In this document: in pieces, positions 1 to 8,500 of the stretch
Layout: each line of letters begins with the position of its first letter
Position numbering within the stretch: the first letter of the stretch is position 1
Assembly (NCBI GenBank): GCA_016935555.1
Contig: JAFGQR010000064.1
Span: 1-64,000 of the forward strand
DNA length: 64,000 bases
Direction of reading: 5' to 3'
Source: Verrucomicrobiota bacterium
Lineage (GTDB): Bacteria; Verrucomicrobiota; Verrucomicrobiia; Limisphaerales; JAFGQR01
Program-made: the position numbers and the translations under genes
The notes under the pieces: model-generated
Told to the model about the DNA's origin: nothing
Database searches by the model: none
What the model saw: only the letters and a program-made list of their open reading frames with translations

Positions 1-92
1 TGCCGATTCATTATCAGATCCAGTAGCCGACCCACCAAAGATTTTCTGAAATCACGCGAAAGTCTGATCGTTTGCTCAGACCTCTGCTTCAT
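1..92 (-). CDS. Possible 5' part of a gene running off the window
   Basis: Reading leftward from an ATG at 92 the frame is open for 30 codons to the window edge and begins MKQRSEQTIRLSRDF. The stretch is clearly less GC-rich than the flanking genes. A TTGACA hexamer lies about 30 bases upstream of the ATG on the same strand (plus-strand 122-127), but no good -10 sits at the right distance and no ribosome binding site is evident. I recognise no family. It could equally be non-coding spacer downstream of the glycosyltransferase gene. Confidence 0.25.
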   Translation of the reverse strand, partial: MKQRSEQTIRLSRDFRKSLVGRLLDLIMNR

Positions 93-208
93 GGACGCAC
101 CCTGGGCCAAAGAAACGACAGTGTCAAGTAATGTCGTGATAAATTATCCGCCGTGCCGCCCAGCAGGACTGCAGAATCCCCTTCCGGAAACGCCCTTGGG
201 CCATCCCG

Positions 209-1393
209 TCAGCGGGGCGCGTCCGGCGGTTTGATCAACCTGCCTGTGGTTCCGACGCGGAAGGTTTGGCCGCGCCAGCGGACCTGGTTGCCGGCGAACG
301 CGAGGCCCCAGAGGAGGCATTGGAGGAGGTCCTTGACGGGGGCCATCCAGAAGCAGGGGAGGTGCCGTGCGGAGCGGGTGAGGCGGGTTTGCAAATGCGC
401 GCCGGCGAGGATGCGGAGGAGGAGGACGAGGGTGGCGGCGGCGGCGGCGCAGGCGGGCTGAGCGGTCAGGGGAGGCGAGGGGGTTGGGGAGGCGAGGGTG
501 GCGAGCAGCCACAGGGCGGGCCAGAGGGTGGCGTTGCCGAGGAGGCTGAAGAAATAGGGGATCGGCTGGCAGGCCCGGATGGTGCGGGCCCATCGGAGTT
601 GGTGGTGCCAGACGTCGGTCCAGCGCATGGGGGCGTGGTGGCACTCGACCACGACCGGGCAAAGTTCGACGCGGGCGCCGCTGGCGGCGATGCGGTGTCC
701 GAGTTGGTAATCGTCGGCCAGGTGATGGAGCAGGGAGGCGAGGCCGCCGATGCGGTCGAGGTGGGCTTGGGTGGTGGCCATGACGGCGCCGAGGGCGAAG
801 TCGAGGGGGCGGAGGCTGCGGGCTTGGAGGACCTGGCTCCAGAAATCGGCGTTGATGGCGAAGGCTTCCCACTGCATGGCCAGGGTGGACGGGTTGGTGA
901 GCCGGTAAAAACAATGCACCAGGCCCACGTCCGGGTCGCGGAGCGGGGCGACCACTTCTCGGAGCAAGCCGGGCGGCACCCACACGTCGGCGTCGCTGAT
1001 GACCCTGGCTTGGTGCCGGGCATGCCGTTCGAGTTGGACAAGTGTGGACACCTTGGCATTGGGGCCCAGCTTTTCCGGACACACCACCAACTGGGCGTCG
1101 GCTTCCGGATGCCGGGCGAGCAGCGCGCGGACGACGTCGCAGGCGGGGTCGGCCGGGGAGGCGACGCCGAAGAGGAACTGGACGGGGGCGGGGTAATCCT
1201 GTTCGAGCCAGCTGCGGAGGCAATCGGCGGTTGCGGGGTCGCAACCTTGGAGCGGTTTGAGGACGGAGACGGGGAGGGCGGGTGGGGGGGGATGGGTGCG
1301 GCGGTGGAGCGGGAAGCGGAGGGCGACTGTCCATTGCCAGAGGAGCAGGGCCAGGGCCAGCAGGGTGAGACCGGCGAGGGGGAGGGTCAGCAC
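209..1393 (-). CDS. HpnI / ceramide glucosyltransferase-like glycosyltransferase (GT21-type)
   Basis: A 394-residue membrane glycosyltransferase. An N-terminal hydrophobic segment (residues 1-22) precedes a GT-A fold with the DAD motif at 134-136, an acidic pair DD at 227-228 and HQLRWART at 264-271. That series is typical of the ceramide glucosyltransferase family and its bacterial relative HpnI. C-terminal hydrophobic segments around 279-300 and 315-330 fit a membrane-bound catalytic domain. HpnI transfers N-acetylglucosamine to a hopanoid, whereas other members act on sphingolipids or diacylglycerol; the substrate cannot be read from sequence, and no hopanoid or sphingolipid gene is adjacent. 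The start is a GTG overlapping the end of a small upstream ORF, so it may be translationally coupled to ubiD. Confidence 0.82.
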   Translation of the reverse strand: MLTLPLAGLTLLALALLLWQWTVALRFPLHRRTHPPPPALPVSVLKPLQGCDPATADCLRSWLEQDYPAPVQFLFGVASPADPACDVVRALLARHPEADAQLVVCPEKLGPNAKVSTLVQLERHARHQARVISDADVWVPPGLLREVVAPLRDPDVGLVHCFYRLTNPSTLAMQWEAFAINADFWSQVLQARSLRPLDFALGAVMATTQAHLDRIGGLASLLHHLADDYQLGHRIAASGARVELCPVVVECHHAPMRWTDVWHHQLRWARTIRACQPIPYFFSLLGNATLWPALWLLATLASPTPSPPLTAQPACAAAAATLVLLLRILAGAHLQTRLTRSARHLPCFWMAPVKDLLQCLLWGLAFAGNQVRWRGQTFRVGTTGRLIKPPDAPR

Positions 1394-1596
1394 AGGCGAT
1401 CTACCGGCAGGCCGCGTTCCGCCCCGGGCGCCGGCGCCGCGGCCTGCGGCTCATCGGGAGTCGGGTAGTTCGGCGGGTTCGGATTCAGGCCGTGGGAAGC
1501 CTGGGCGCGGGGGCGGTATTGGAGGCGTGCGGGTGCCGGGCGGTTCGCGGGCGGGATGCGGGCGTGCGGGGTCGAGTTCCCGGCGGCGGCTTTCAT
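1387..1596 (-). CDS. Possible small proline-rich ORF bridging ubiD and the glycosyltransferase
   Basis: A 69-residue frame fills the whole 200-base gap. Its ATG overlaps the ubiD stop as ATGA, and its TGA lies 4 bases inside the following GTG start. The product (MKAAAGNSTPHARIPPANRP at the start) is rich in Pro and Ala, with no recognisable domain, signal peptide or membrane segment. The overlaps at both ends are what coupled genes look like, but the composition is also what chance open frames in GC-rich DNA look like. Treat it as unproven. Confidence 0.28.
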   Translation of the reverse strand: MKAAAGNSTPHARIPPANRPAPARLQYRPRAQASHGLNPNPPNYPTPDEPQAAAPAPGAERGLPVDRLC

Positions 1597-3113
1597 GGGG
1601 TCAGGATTTGTGGGAAGCGCTGTTCGACCGCGGCTTTCACGGCGTCATCCATGCGGATCATGGGTGGCCAGGGGCGGGTGAGGACTTCGCCTGGCAGCTT
1701 TCGTGTGGCGTCGATGCCCAGCTTGGTGCCGGTGCCGGGGTGGGGGGTGGCGTGGTCGAGGACGTCGGCGGGGCCGCGGGTGAAGAGGGTGTCGCGCTGC
1801 GGATCGGTGTTGGCGCCGAGGTGGAACAGGACGTCCCGGGTCTTGTGGACGTCGACGTCGTGGTCGACGACGACCAGGTATTTGGCGAACATCATCTGGC
1901 CCATGCCCCAGAGGCCGTGCATGATCTTGTAGGCCTGCATGGGGTAGCTCTTCCGGATGCTCACGAACACCAGGTTGTGAAACACGCCCTCCGCCGGCAA
2001 CGCCACATCCGCGATTTCCGGAAATGTCGCCTGGAGCACGGGCAGGAAGAGCCTGACGGTGGCGCCGCCGATGTAGTAATCCTCCATGGGCGGGATGCCG
2101 ACGATGGTTGCGGGGTAGACGGCATCGCGCCGGTGGGTGATGGCGGTGACATGGAACACGGGGTAGGGTTCGGGCGGGGTATAGAAGCCGGTGTGGTCGC
2201 CGAAGGGGCCCTCCTCGCGCCACGGCTCGTGCGGGTCCACGTAGCCCTCGATGACCACGTCCGCGTCGGCGGGAACCTCCAGGTCGTTGGTCCGGCACCG
2301 CACCAGGTCGACCGCCTGCCGGCGCAGGTAGCCGGCGAGCACGAACTCGTCCAAGCCGTCCGGCAACGGCGCCGTGGCCGCAAACGTCAATACCGGATCG
2401 CCTCCGAGAAACACCGCGACCGGCATGCGTGTGCCGGTTTCGGCGTGGCGCCGGCTGTGGCGGGCGGCGACTTTCTGGAGCTGCCAGTGCATGCCGGTCG
2501 AGCGCTCGTCGTAGACCTGCATCCGGTACATGCCGACGTTGCGCCCGCCCGTGTCCGGGTCGCGGGTGACGACGCACGGCAGGGTGATGAACCGTCCGCC
2601 GTCGAGCGGCCAGCACTTGAGAATCGGCAGGTTCAACAGGGTGGGCAGGGAAGACGTGGCAGGGGCGGGCGCCCCCGGTGCGTCCCGGGTTTGGGGGGTG
2701 TCGAAGACATGAACGACTTCCTGGCAGGCGCCGGTGTTGACGAGGCGGGGTTTGGCGTGGCGCAATTCGAGCGCGGTGCCGAGCAATCGGATGGTCTCCT
2801 TGAATCCGCGGGGCGGCTGGGCGTTCATGAGCGCGCCGAGTTTGGCGGCGGCGTGATCCACGGAAGACGTGCCAAGACACAGCGCCATGCGGTTCCACGA
2901 GCCGAGAGTGTTGATGGCGACGGGAAAGGGCGACACCACCCCGTTCACCGTGGGCTGTTCGATCAGAAGCGCCTTGCCGCCGCCGGCCGCTTTCATCGCG
3001 CGGTCGGCCAGCACCGTGATTTCCAGCTCGGTCGCCACCGGCACCGCAATCCGCACCAGTTCCCCGGCCCGTTCCAGCGTGCGAATCCAATCCCGAAACG
3101 ACGCAAATGCCAT
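1593..3113 (-). CDS. ubiD: UbiD family decarboxylase
   Basis: About 506 residues, the usual length for UbiD. Enzymes of this family are prenylated-FMN-dependent and reversibly decarboxylate aromatic or alpha,beta-unsaturated acids; in ubiquinone/menaquinone synthesis the substrate is a polyprenyl hydroxybenzoate or related acid. The N-terminus (FRDWIRTLERAGELVRI) is the classic UbiD opening, followed by KALLIEQP and an EGYVDP-EWREEGPFGDHTGFY stretch carrying the conserved catalytic region. I chose the internal ATG starting MAFASFRDWI because it matches family N-termini; a TTG 14 codons upstream is also in frame. A UbiX flavin prenyltransferase, needed to make the cofactor, is not in this window. 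It lies 61 bases downstream of the DUF1844 gene on the same strand, so an operon is likely. The true substrate is unknown. Confidence 0.92.
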   Translation of the reverse strand: MAFASFRDWIRTLERAGELVRIAVPVATELEITVLADRAMKAAGGGKALLIEQPTVNGVVSPFPVAINTLGSWNRMALCLGTSSVDHAAAKLGALMNAQPPRGFKETIRLLGTALELRHAKPRLVNTGACQEVVHVFDTPQTRDAPGAPAPATSSLPTLLNLPILKCWPLDGGRFITLPCVVTRDPDTGGRNVGMYRMQVYDERSTGMHWQLQKVAARHSRRHAETGTRMPVAVFLGGDPVLTFAATAPLPDGLDEFVLAGYLRRQAVDLVRCRTNDLEVPADADVVIEGYVDPHEPWREEGPFGDHTGFYTPPEPYPVFHVTAITHRRDAVYPATIVGIPPMEDYYIGGATVRLFLPVLQATFPEIADVALPAEGVFHNLVFVSIRKSYPMQAYKIMHGLWGMGQMMFAKYLVVVDHDVDVHKTRDVLFHLGANTDPQRDTLFTRGPADVLDHATPHPGTGTKLGIDATRKLPGEVLTRPWPPMIRMDDAVKAAVEQRFPQILTP

Positions 3114-3174
3114 GACCCACAAGATTTCCCGAAGCCGCCCGGGAAGCAAACGCAATCTGCCTTTCCAGGTTGCG

Positions 3175-3621
3175 CTAATATTTCTTGACGTACTTGCGCC
3201 GGTCGTCGGACGGGCTGTTCTCCGGCGATTTCGGCTGTGGCGCGGAGGGCGCGCCGGGCTGGGGAGGGGACTCCGGGGCTGGGGAGGCCGACGGCGGGGC
3301 GGGTTCGGGCTGGGGAGGGGACGATTCGGCGGTTTGGACGAAGACCATGCGCGCGTTCATGAGGTGTTGTCGGAGCAGGCTGGTTTCGTCCCGGGTGAGG
3401 TTGCCCTGGGTTTTGCGTTCGATCATTTCGAGGTTGTCGATGAACATCTGGGCGGCGTCGAGGTCCACAACGGTCTTGCCGGTTTGAGGATGCGGGATCT
3501 TGCCGAGGAACATCATCGCCATGTTCACCTGTTGCAAAACCAGGTTGGCGAATAACGCCGACAGCATCTCGTCACGACTCAGCTCGGCTGAGTCCCTGGC
3601 GGAAGAAGCAGGCTCGCTCAT
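3175..3621 (-). CDS. DUF1844 domain-containing protein
   Basis: A 148-residue protein. Residues about 10-90 contain the DUF1844 pattern: a helix LSALFANLVLQQVNMAMMFLGK, then TGKTVVDLDAAQMFIDNLEMI and a helical hairpin ending in a hydrophobic ARMVFVQ. The C-terminal third is a Pro/Ser/Glu-rich linker ending in the basic DDRRKYVKKY. The biochemical role of DUF1844 is not established. The ATG beginning MSEPASSARDS is the only start that keeps the domain without a long unrelated N-terminal extension. It is the first gene of the minus-strand group leading to ubiD. Confidence 0.85.
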   Translation of the reverse strand: MSEPASSARDSAELSRDEMLSALFANLVLQQVNMAMMFLGKIPHPQTGKTVVDLDAAQMFIDNLEMIERKTQGNLTRDETSLLRQHLMNARMVFVQTAESSPPQPEPAPPSASPAPESPPQPGAPSAPQPKSPENSPSDDRRKYVKKY

Positions 3622-3913
3622 GACCCGCGATTCTCGGACGGCGGCCGGGTTTGTTCCAACAAAAAACGCGCGGGTGCGGCTTGCGGGTTGCGTGGGGGGG
3701 GGCGGGGGCGGATGAAAATGGCGCGGGGTGTGCTGGGATGGGGCAGCAGCGGCTGGGAAGAAGTTAAAGCCGGCAGGGCGGGCATGCGGGCGGCGCGGCG
3801 GGTGAACGGATGAATGGCGTTGGGGCTCGGGCGTCCAAGGGTTTGGGGATTGCGACGTTAGGCTTGCCATCCGGAGCGGGACCGGGCAATCTCGGCCGAC
3901 GGAACAAACGATT
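3622..3913. other. Intergenic region between divergent genes, no gene seen
   Basis: About 290 bases separate the DUF1844 gene from the coiled-coil gene, which point away from each other. The left half has G-rich runs (ggggggggcgggggcgg near 3697-3713). I see no convincing small ORF, tRNA or promoter pair, although promoters for both genes must lie here. Confidence 0.5.
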
Positions 3914-4672
3914 ATGAAGGCACTTTTTGTGATACTACTCATCTGCTCCATCGGACTGGGCATTGCCTTGATGAAGCGGCACAACCAGGCTGTGGTAGAA
4001 AAGAAGCAGGACACCGAAAGAATCACGGATTTGACCACGGAAGTGGAGGAAACCAAGTCCAAGCTGGACGAGCAGCAAACGGTTAATGCGCGGCTGACGG
4101 GGGATTTGAAGAACACGCAGACGCAGCTGACGAACAAGGTCAACGAGGCGACGCGGCTCACCACCGCGCTGGCCGAGGCGCAGGCGCAGTCCAAGGCCAA
4201 CGCGGAAGCATACCAGGCGGCCCAGGCGCGCGAGCGCCAGGCCCAGGCGAAGATCGACTCGCTTTCCGAGCAGATTGACACCCAGACCCAGCAGTTGACC
4301 GATTTGAACTCGGCCATCAAGGGCCTCAACGACCAGATTGCCGCCACCGAAACCAAGCTCGCCGCCTCCGAAGGCGACCGCGAGTTTTTGTTGAAGGAAC
4401 TCAAGCGGATGCAATCGGAGAAGGCCGATTTGGAGCGGCAATTCAACGACCTGGCCATGCTGCGCACGCAGATATCGAAGCTGCGCGAGGAACTGTCGAT
4501 CGCCAAACGCATCGAGTGGATTCGGTCCGGCCTTTACGGCAGCACCGAGCGGAAGGGCGCCGAGCGACTGCTTCTGGGCACCACCCCGTCGCCGCCCGCA
4601 CGGCCCGGGTTCGACCTGAACGTCGAGATCCGGCAGGACGGCTCGGCCATCGTCAACACCAACAAACCCTGA
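3914..4672 (+). CDS. Membrane-anchored coiled-coil protein
   Basis: A 252-residue protein. Residues 1-20 form a single hydrophobic N-terminal anchor (MKALFVILLICSIGLGIALM). Residues about 25-200 are a long, nearly uninterrupted coiled coil rich in Glu, Lys, Gln and Ala with heptad spacing. The tail of about 50 residues includes a Pro-rich linker. No enzymatic motif is present. Proteins of this shape are usually scaffolds or spacers in the periplasm. The stop codon overlaps the probable start of a second coiled-coil gene, which suggests that the two products are made together and may interact. Function unknown. Confidence 0.85.
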   Translation: MKALFVILLICSIGLGIALMKRHNQAVVEKKQDTERITDLTTEVEETKSKLDEQQTVNARLTGDLKNTQTQLTNKVNEATRLTTALAEAQAQSKANAEAYQAAQARERQAQAKIDSLSEQIDTQTQQLTDLNSAIKGLNDQIAATETKLAASEGDREFLLKELKRMQSEKADLERQFNDLAMLRTQISKLREELSIAKRIEWIRSGLYGSTERKGAERLLLGTTPSPPARPGFDLNVEIRQDGSAIVNTNKP

Positions 4673-5448
4673 AATTCGCGGTCGCCGCTCTCGCGCTGGT
4701 GGTGGTGGGCCTGGGAGCCGCCCTGTGGGATCAGCAACGTGAGGCCCGGGGGCGGCTGGCGGCGTTGGGGATGGATTTCCACCGCTGGTCCAACCGCTGG
4801 CAGCAGTCGCAGGAAACGCTGACGGTCACCGCGCAACAGGTGGCCCAGCTGCACACGTTGCTCCGGCTTCGCGACACCTTCCTGGCCACCACCTCCAACG
4901 AACTCGCCACCGCCACCAACCGCCTCGCCGAAACCGCCGCCGTGGTCGCCGAACAACAGGCCGACATCGCCGCCGCCGGCCGCGAACTCGCCGCGCGCGA
5001 CGGCCAAGTCCTCGAACTTCAGGCCCGTGTCCGCCACCTCGAACGCACCCTCGCAGACCTCCAGACCCAGCACGCCCGGCTCCGCGAACAATACGCCCAA
5101 GCCCAGGAGCGCGAGCGCCGGCAGGAAACCACCCTCGCCGCGCTCAGGCTCGAACGCGAATTGATGCACGACCGGGCCGAAACGCTCGAGGCGGCGGAAC
5201 GCACCCTGCGCGGGCAACTGGCGGCCCTGCAGGGCGACTTGGACACCGTGCGCGCGCGCTGCCTCGCGCCCGGGGAAGCGGGGGCAGCGGGCTGGGTGGA
5301 GGCGCTGGCCGTCAAGTTCGAACGGTTGGAGCAGACGCAAGCGCGCTGGTCCAACCTGTGGACCAACCGCTCCGCCCTGAGCAACCGGCTCGTCCAACTG
5401 CAGTCCACAGGCACAATCCACCAGACCGCAACTCCACCCGTCCGGTGA
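4669..5448 (+). CDS. Second membrane-anchored coiled-coil protein, probable CTG start
   Basis: About 259 residues with the same architecture as its upstream neighbour: a membrane segment (LKFAVAALALVVVGLGAALW) followed by a long coiled coil rich in Ala, Glu, Arg and Gln. The hydrophobic segment begins immediately at a CTG that overlaps the previous stop (CTGA). The first in-frame ATG is about 100 bases later and would delete the anchor. Upstream starts in this frame fall inside the neighbouring coding region and would add about 50 unrelated residues. The simplest reading is a non-canonical CTG start driven by translational coupling. No Shine-Dalgarno sequence is apparent. A sequencing error or a fused gene is the alternative. 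Function unknown. Confidence 0.68.
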   Translation: MKFAVAALALVVVGLGAALWDQQREARGRLAALGMDFHRWSNRWQQSQETLTVTAQQVAQLHTLLRLRDTFLATTSNELATATNRLAETAAVVAEQQADIAAAGRELAARDGQVLELQARVRHLERTLADLQTQHARLREQYAQAQERERRQETTLAALRLERELMHDRAETLEAAERTLRGQLAALQGDLDTVRARCLAPGEAGAAGWVEALAVKFERLEQTQARWSNLWTNRSALSNRLVQLQSTGTIHQTATPPVR

Positions 5449-5450
5449 GT

Positions 5451-5479
5451 TTGGAGGTTGGGGGAGTGTGATGTAGAAT
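5451..5479 (+). promoter_or_regulatory. Candidate sigma-70 promoter for the giant metallopeptidase gene
   Basis: TTGGAG (5451-5456) and TAGAAT (5474-5479) are separated by 17 bases. They begin 3 bases after the stop of the coiled-coil gene and end 22 bases before the proposed ATG. The predicted transcript would have almost no leader. Confidence 0.4.
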
Positions 5480-5500
5480 ACTCCCGTGCTCAAACCTCGC

Positions 5501-8500
5501 ATGCCGAATGGAATCGCTGTGTTCACCGCCGTCGGGCTGTTTTTTGGCCTGGTGTCCCCGCAGGCGCTTTGGGCCTATCGGCACCCCCAGCACCCCCCGT
5601 TGCCCGACCTGGACCGCCGCACCCACACGCGCGCCCAGCCGCCACAGCTCCGCCCCGCCCAAGCCGCCGCCCGCGAGCGGTTGCGCCAGCGCGTCCCCCG
5701 GCTGCGGACGGATTTCGATCCGATCCGCCTAAGCCCGCATTTTGTCGCGTCACCGGAAAGCTTCCTGACCGGACCCGGCGGTCGGGGCAAGGGGGTGTCG
5801 GCGGACTACGGGCGCCGGGGGCGGGGGGGGGATCCGCATTGGCCGGTGAAGGCGTTTGTGGACGAGCACGCGGCGCTGTTCGGGCACGGCGCCGACGCGA
5901 TTGCCCAGGCCCGGGTGCGCCGTGACGACGCGTCGGGTCCGAACGGGCTGCGGAGCGTCGTGTGGGAGCAGCACGTGGACGGCATCCCAGTTTACGAGGG
6001 GGTGCTGGTCGGGCACATCACGCGCGACGGCGAGCTGGTCAGCGTGGCCAGCCTGTTTGTCCCCCAGCCCGCCGCGGCTGCCGACGCGGGCGGGCCGCGC
6101 CGGGCGGCGCTGGTGGCCGCGCCGCCGGTGCCGGCTGCGCGGGCGGTGGTGGCGGCGGCGGGGAGCCTGGAGGAAGCGGTGGGACCTCAGAGCGTTTGGG
6201 CGCTCGGCGAAGCCGTCCCGGGGGCGGAACGGCGCCAGGGCTTTCGCGCGGGGCATTTGCCGGGGGAGGCGGAGGCGCGGCTGGTGTGGCTGCCGATGGA
6301 CGCGGCGACGCTGCGGTTGTGCTGGCAGGTGGAACTGACCCGGCCGGCCGGCAACGAACGGTATCGCGTGCTGGTGGACGCGCAGACCGGCGAGGTGCTG
6401 ATGCGGCGGTGCCTGACGGTTTACCTGGCGGATGCGACGTATCGGGTTTTCACGAGCGACAGTCCCTCGCCGTTTTCGCCGGGGCACCGGGCGCCTTCGA
6501 CGAACCAGCCGCCGCGGGTGCCGCGGCGGCTGCTGACCTTCCCCGCCCTGAGCACCAACGCCTCCCCGCTTGGCTGGATTCATGACGGCGACAACGAAAC
6601 GCGCGGCAACAACGTGGACGCCCACCTCGACCGCGACGCCGACAACAGCCCGGATTTTCCACGGCCCCAGGGCGCGCCGTTTCGCGTGTTCGATTTCCCG
6701 CTGGACCTGAGCCAGGCACCGACGCGTTACAGCCAGGCGTCAGTGGTGCAGCTGTTCTACTGGTGCAACTGGATGCACGACCAGCTTTACGACCTGGGCT
6801 TCACGGAAGCCGCCGGCAACTTCCAAAAGGACAACATCGGGCGCGGCGGCCTGGGAAGCGATCCCGTGCTGGCCGACGCGCAGGATGGGTCGGGATGGAA
6901 CAATGCCAACTTCACGCCGACCTGTGACGGCACGCCGCCGCGGATCCAGATGTTCCTTTTCGACGGCCCGCAACCGGCCCGGGATGGCAGCCTGGACGCG
7001 GAGATTGTGCTGCACGAATACACGCACGGGCTCACGGACCGGCTGGTGGGCGGGGGCGTGGGGCTGGGCACGCTGCAGGCCTACGGCTTGGCCGAAGGCT
7101 GGTCCGACTGGTATGCGCTGGCGTTGCTGAGCGAGCCCGACGACGACCTCGACGGCACTTACGCGATGGGGGGGTATGCCACGTGGCAGTTTTACGGGCT
7201 GGTTGAAAACTACTATTACGGCATCCGGCGCTACCCCTATTGCACCGATCTCGCCGTCAACCCTCTGACGTTCAAGGACATTGACCCGTTCGAAGCCGAC
7301 CTGCACGTCGGCGTCCCCATCAACCCCATCCTCGGCTACGGCGACCCCTCCGAAGTCCACAACCAGGGCGAAGTATGGTGCATGGCGCTCTGGGAAATCC
7401 GGGCCAACCTCATCCGGCAACACGGCTTCGCCCAAGGCAACCGCCTCGCCCTCCAACTGGTCACCGACGCCCTCAAACTTACCCCGCCCAACCCCAACTT
7501 CATCCAGGCCCGCGACGCAATCCTCCAGGCGGACCTCGTCAACACCGGCGGCGCCAACTACAACACCCTGTGGGCCGGGTTCGCCAAACGCGGGCTGGGC
7601 TTCAGCGCGCAGGCCCCCACGACGCTCACCACCGTCGGCGTGCGCGAGTTTTTCGATCTGCCGGACGGACTGCTCATCACCTCGGCCGATCCGGTCACGT
7701 CCAGCGGCCCCGCAGGCGGCCCGTTCTTCCCCGAGTGCAGAACCTTTGTGCTCACCAATCACACCAGCCAGGCCCTGGACTGGGTCCTCCGCAGCACCGT
7801 TCCCTGGCTCACGACAACCTCCGACCGCGGCACTCTCGAGCCGGCCGCCGCCGCCACGGTGTCCGCCCGGATCAACCCCCAGGCGGCGGCGCTGACCCCC
7901 GGCGTTTACACGGGCACCCTGGCTTTTTCCAACGCCACCAGCGGGTTCACCCAGACCCGCGACATCCGCCTGCGCGTGCTGGGGTTTGCCGGGTTGCCGT
8001 TCCGCGAGGGCTTCGAAACCGGCATGTTTCAGCCGTGTTGGAGCGTGTCGGGCACGGGGCCGTTTCGGACCCGGGTGACGACCGACCCCAGGCCGCACGG
8101 CGGGAGCCATCACGTGACGCTCGACGCCTGGGCCGACAGCACCTACGCGCGCAACGAGTTGACACTCGGCATCGATCTCACCGGTTACACCAACGTCGTG
8201 CTCCGCTTTTGGGCCAGGGAATTCGGGGACGATCCCCACGGGCCTCCGGCCGGCTCTTTTGTGGATGGCGCCGACTTCGACGGGGTGGCAATCAGCGCGG
8301 ACGGCGTCCACTGGCACGAGGCGCACCCGCTGCGGACGTTGCCTCTCCGCGACACGGAGGTGGAAGTGGCCCTGGACGCCGCCGCCGCCGCCGCGGGGCT
8401 GGCCTATAACGACCGGTTCCAAATCCGATTCAATCAATACGACAACAACAGCATCCCGCTGGACGGCATCGCCCTCGACGACATCGAAATCACCGGCGTG

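Noticed and set aside
266-1468. A 400-residue plus-strand frame over the glycosyltransferase
   Set aside because: It is the antisense shadow of a gene with clear motifs; composition is Gly/Glu-rich low complexity.
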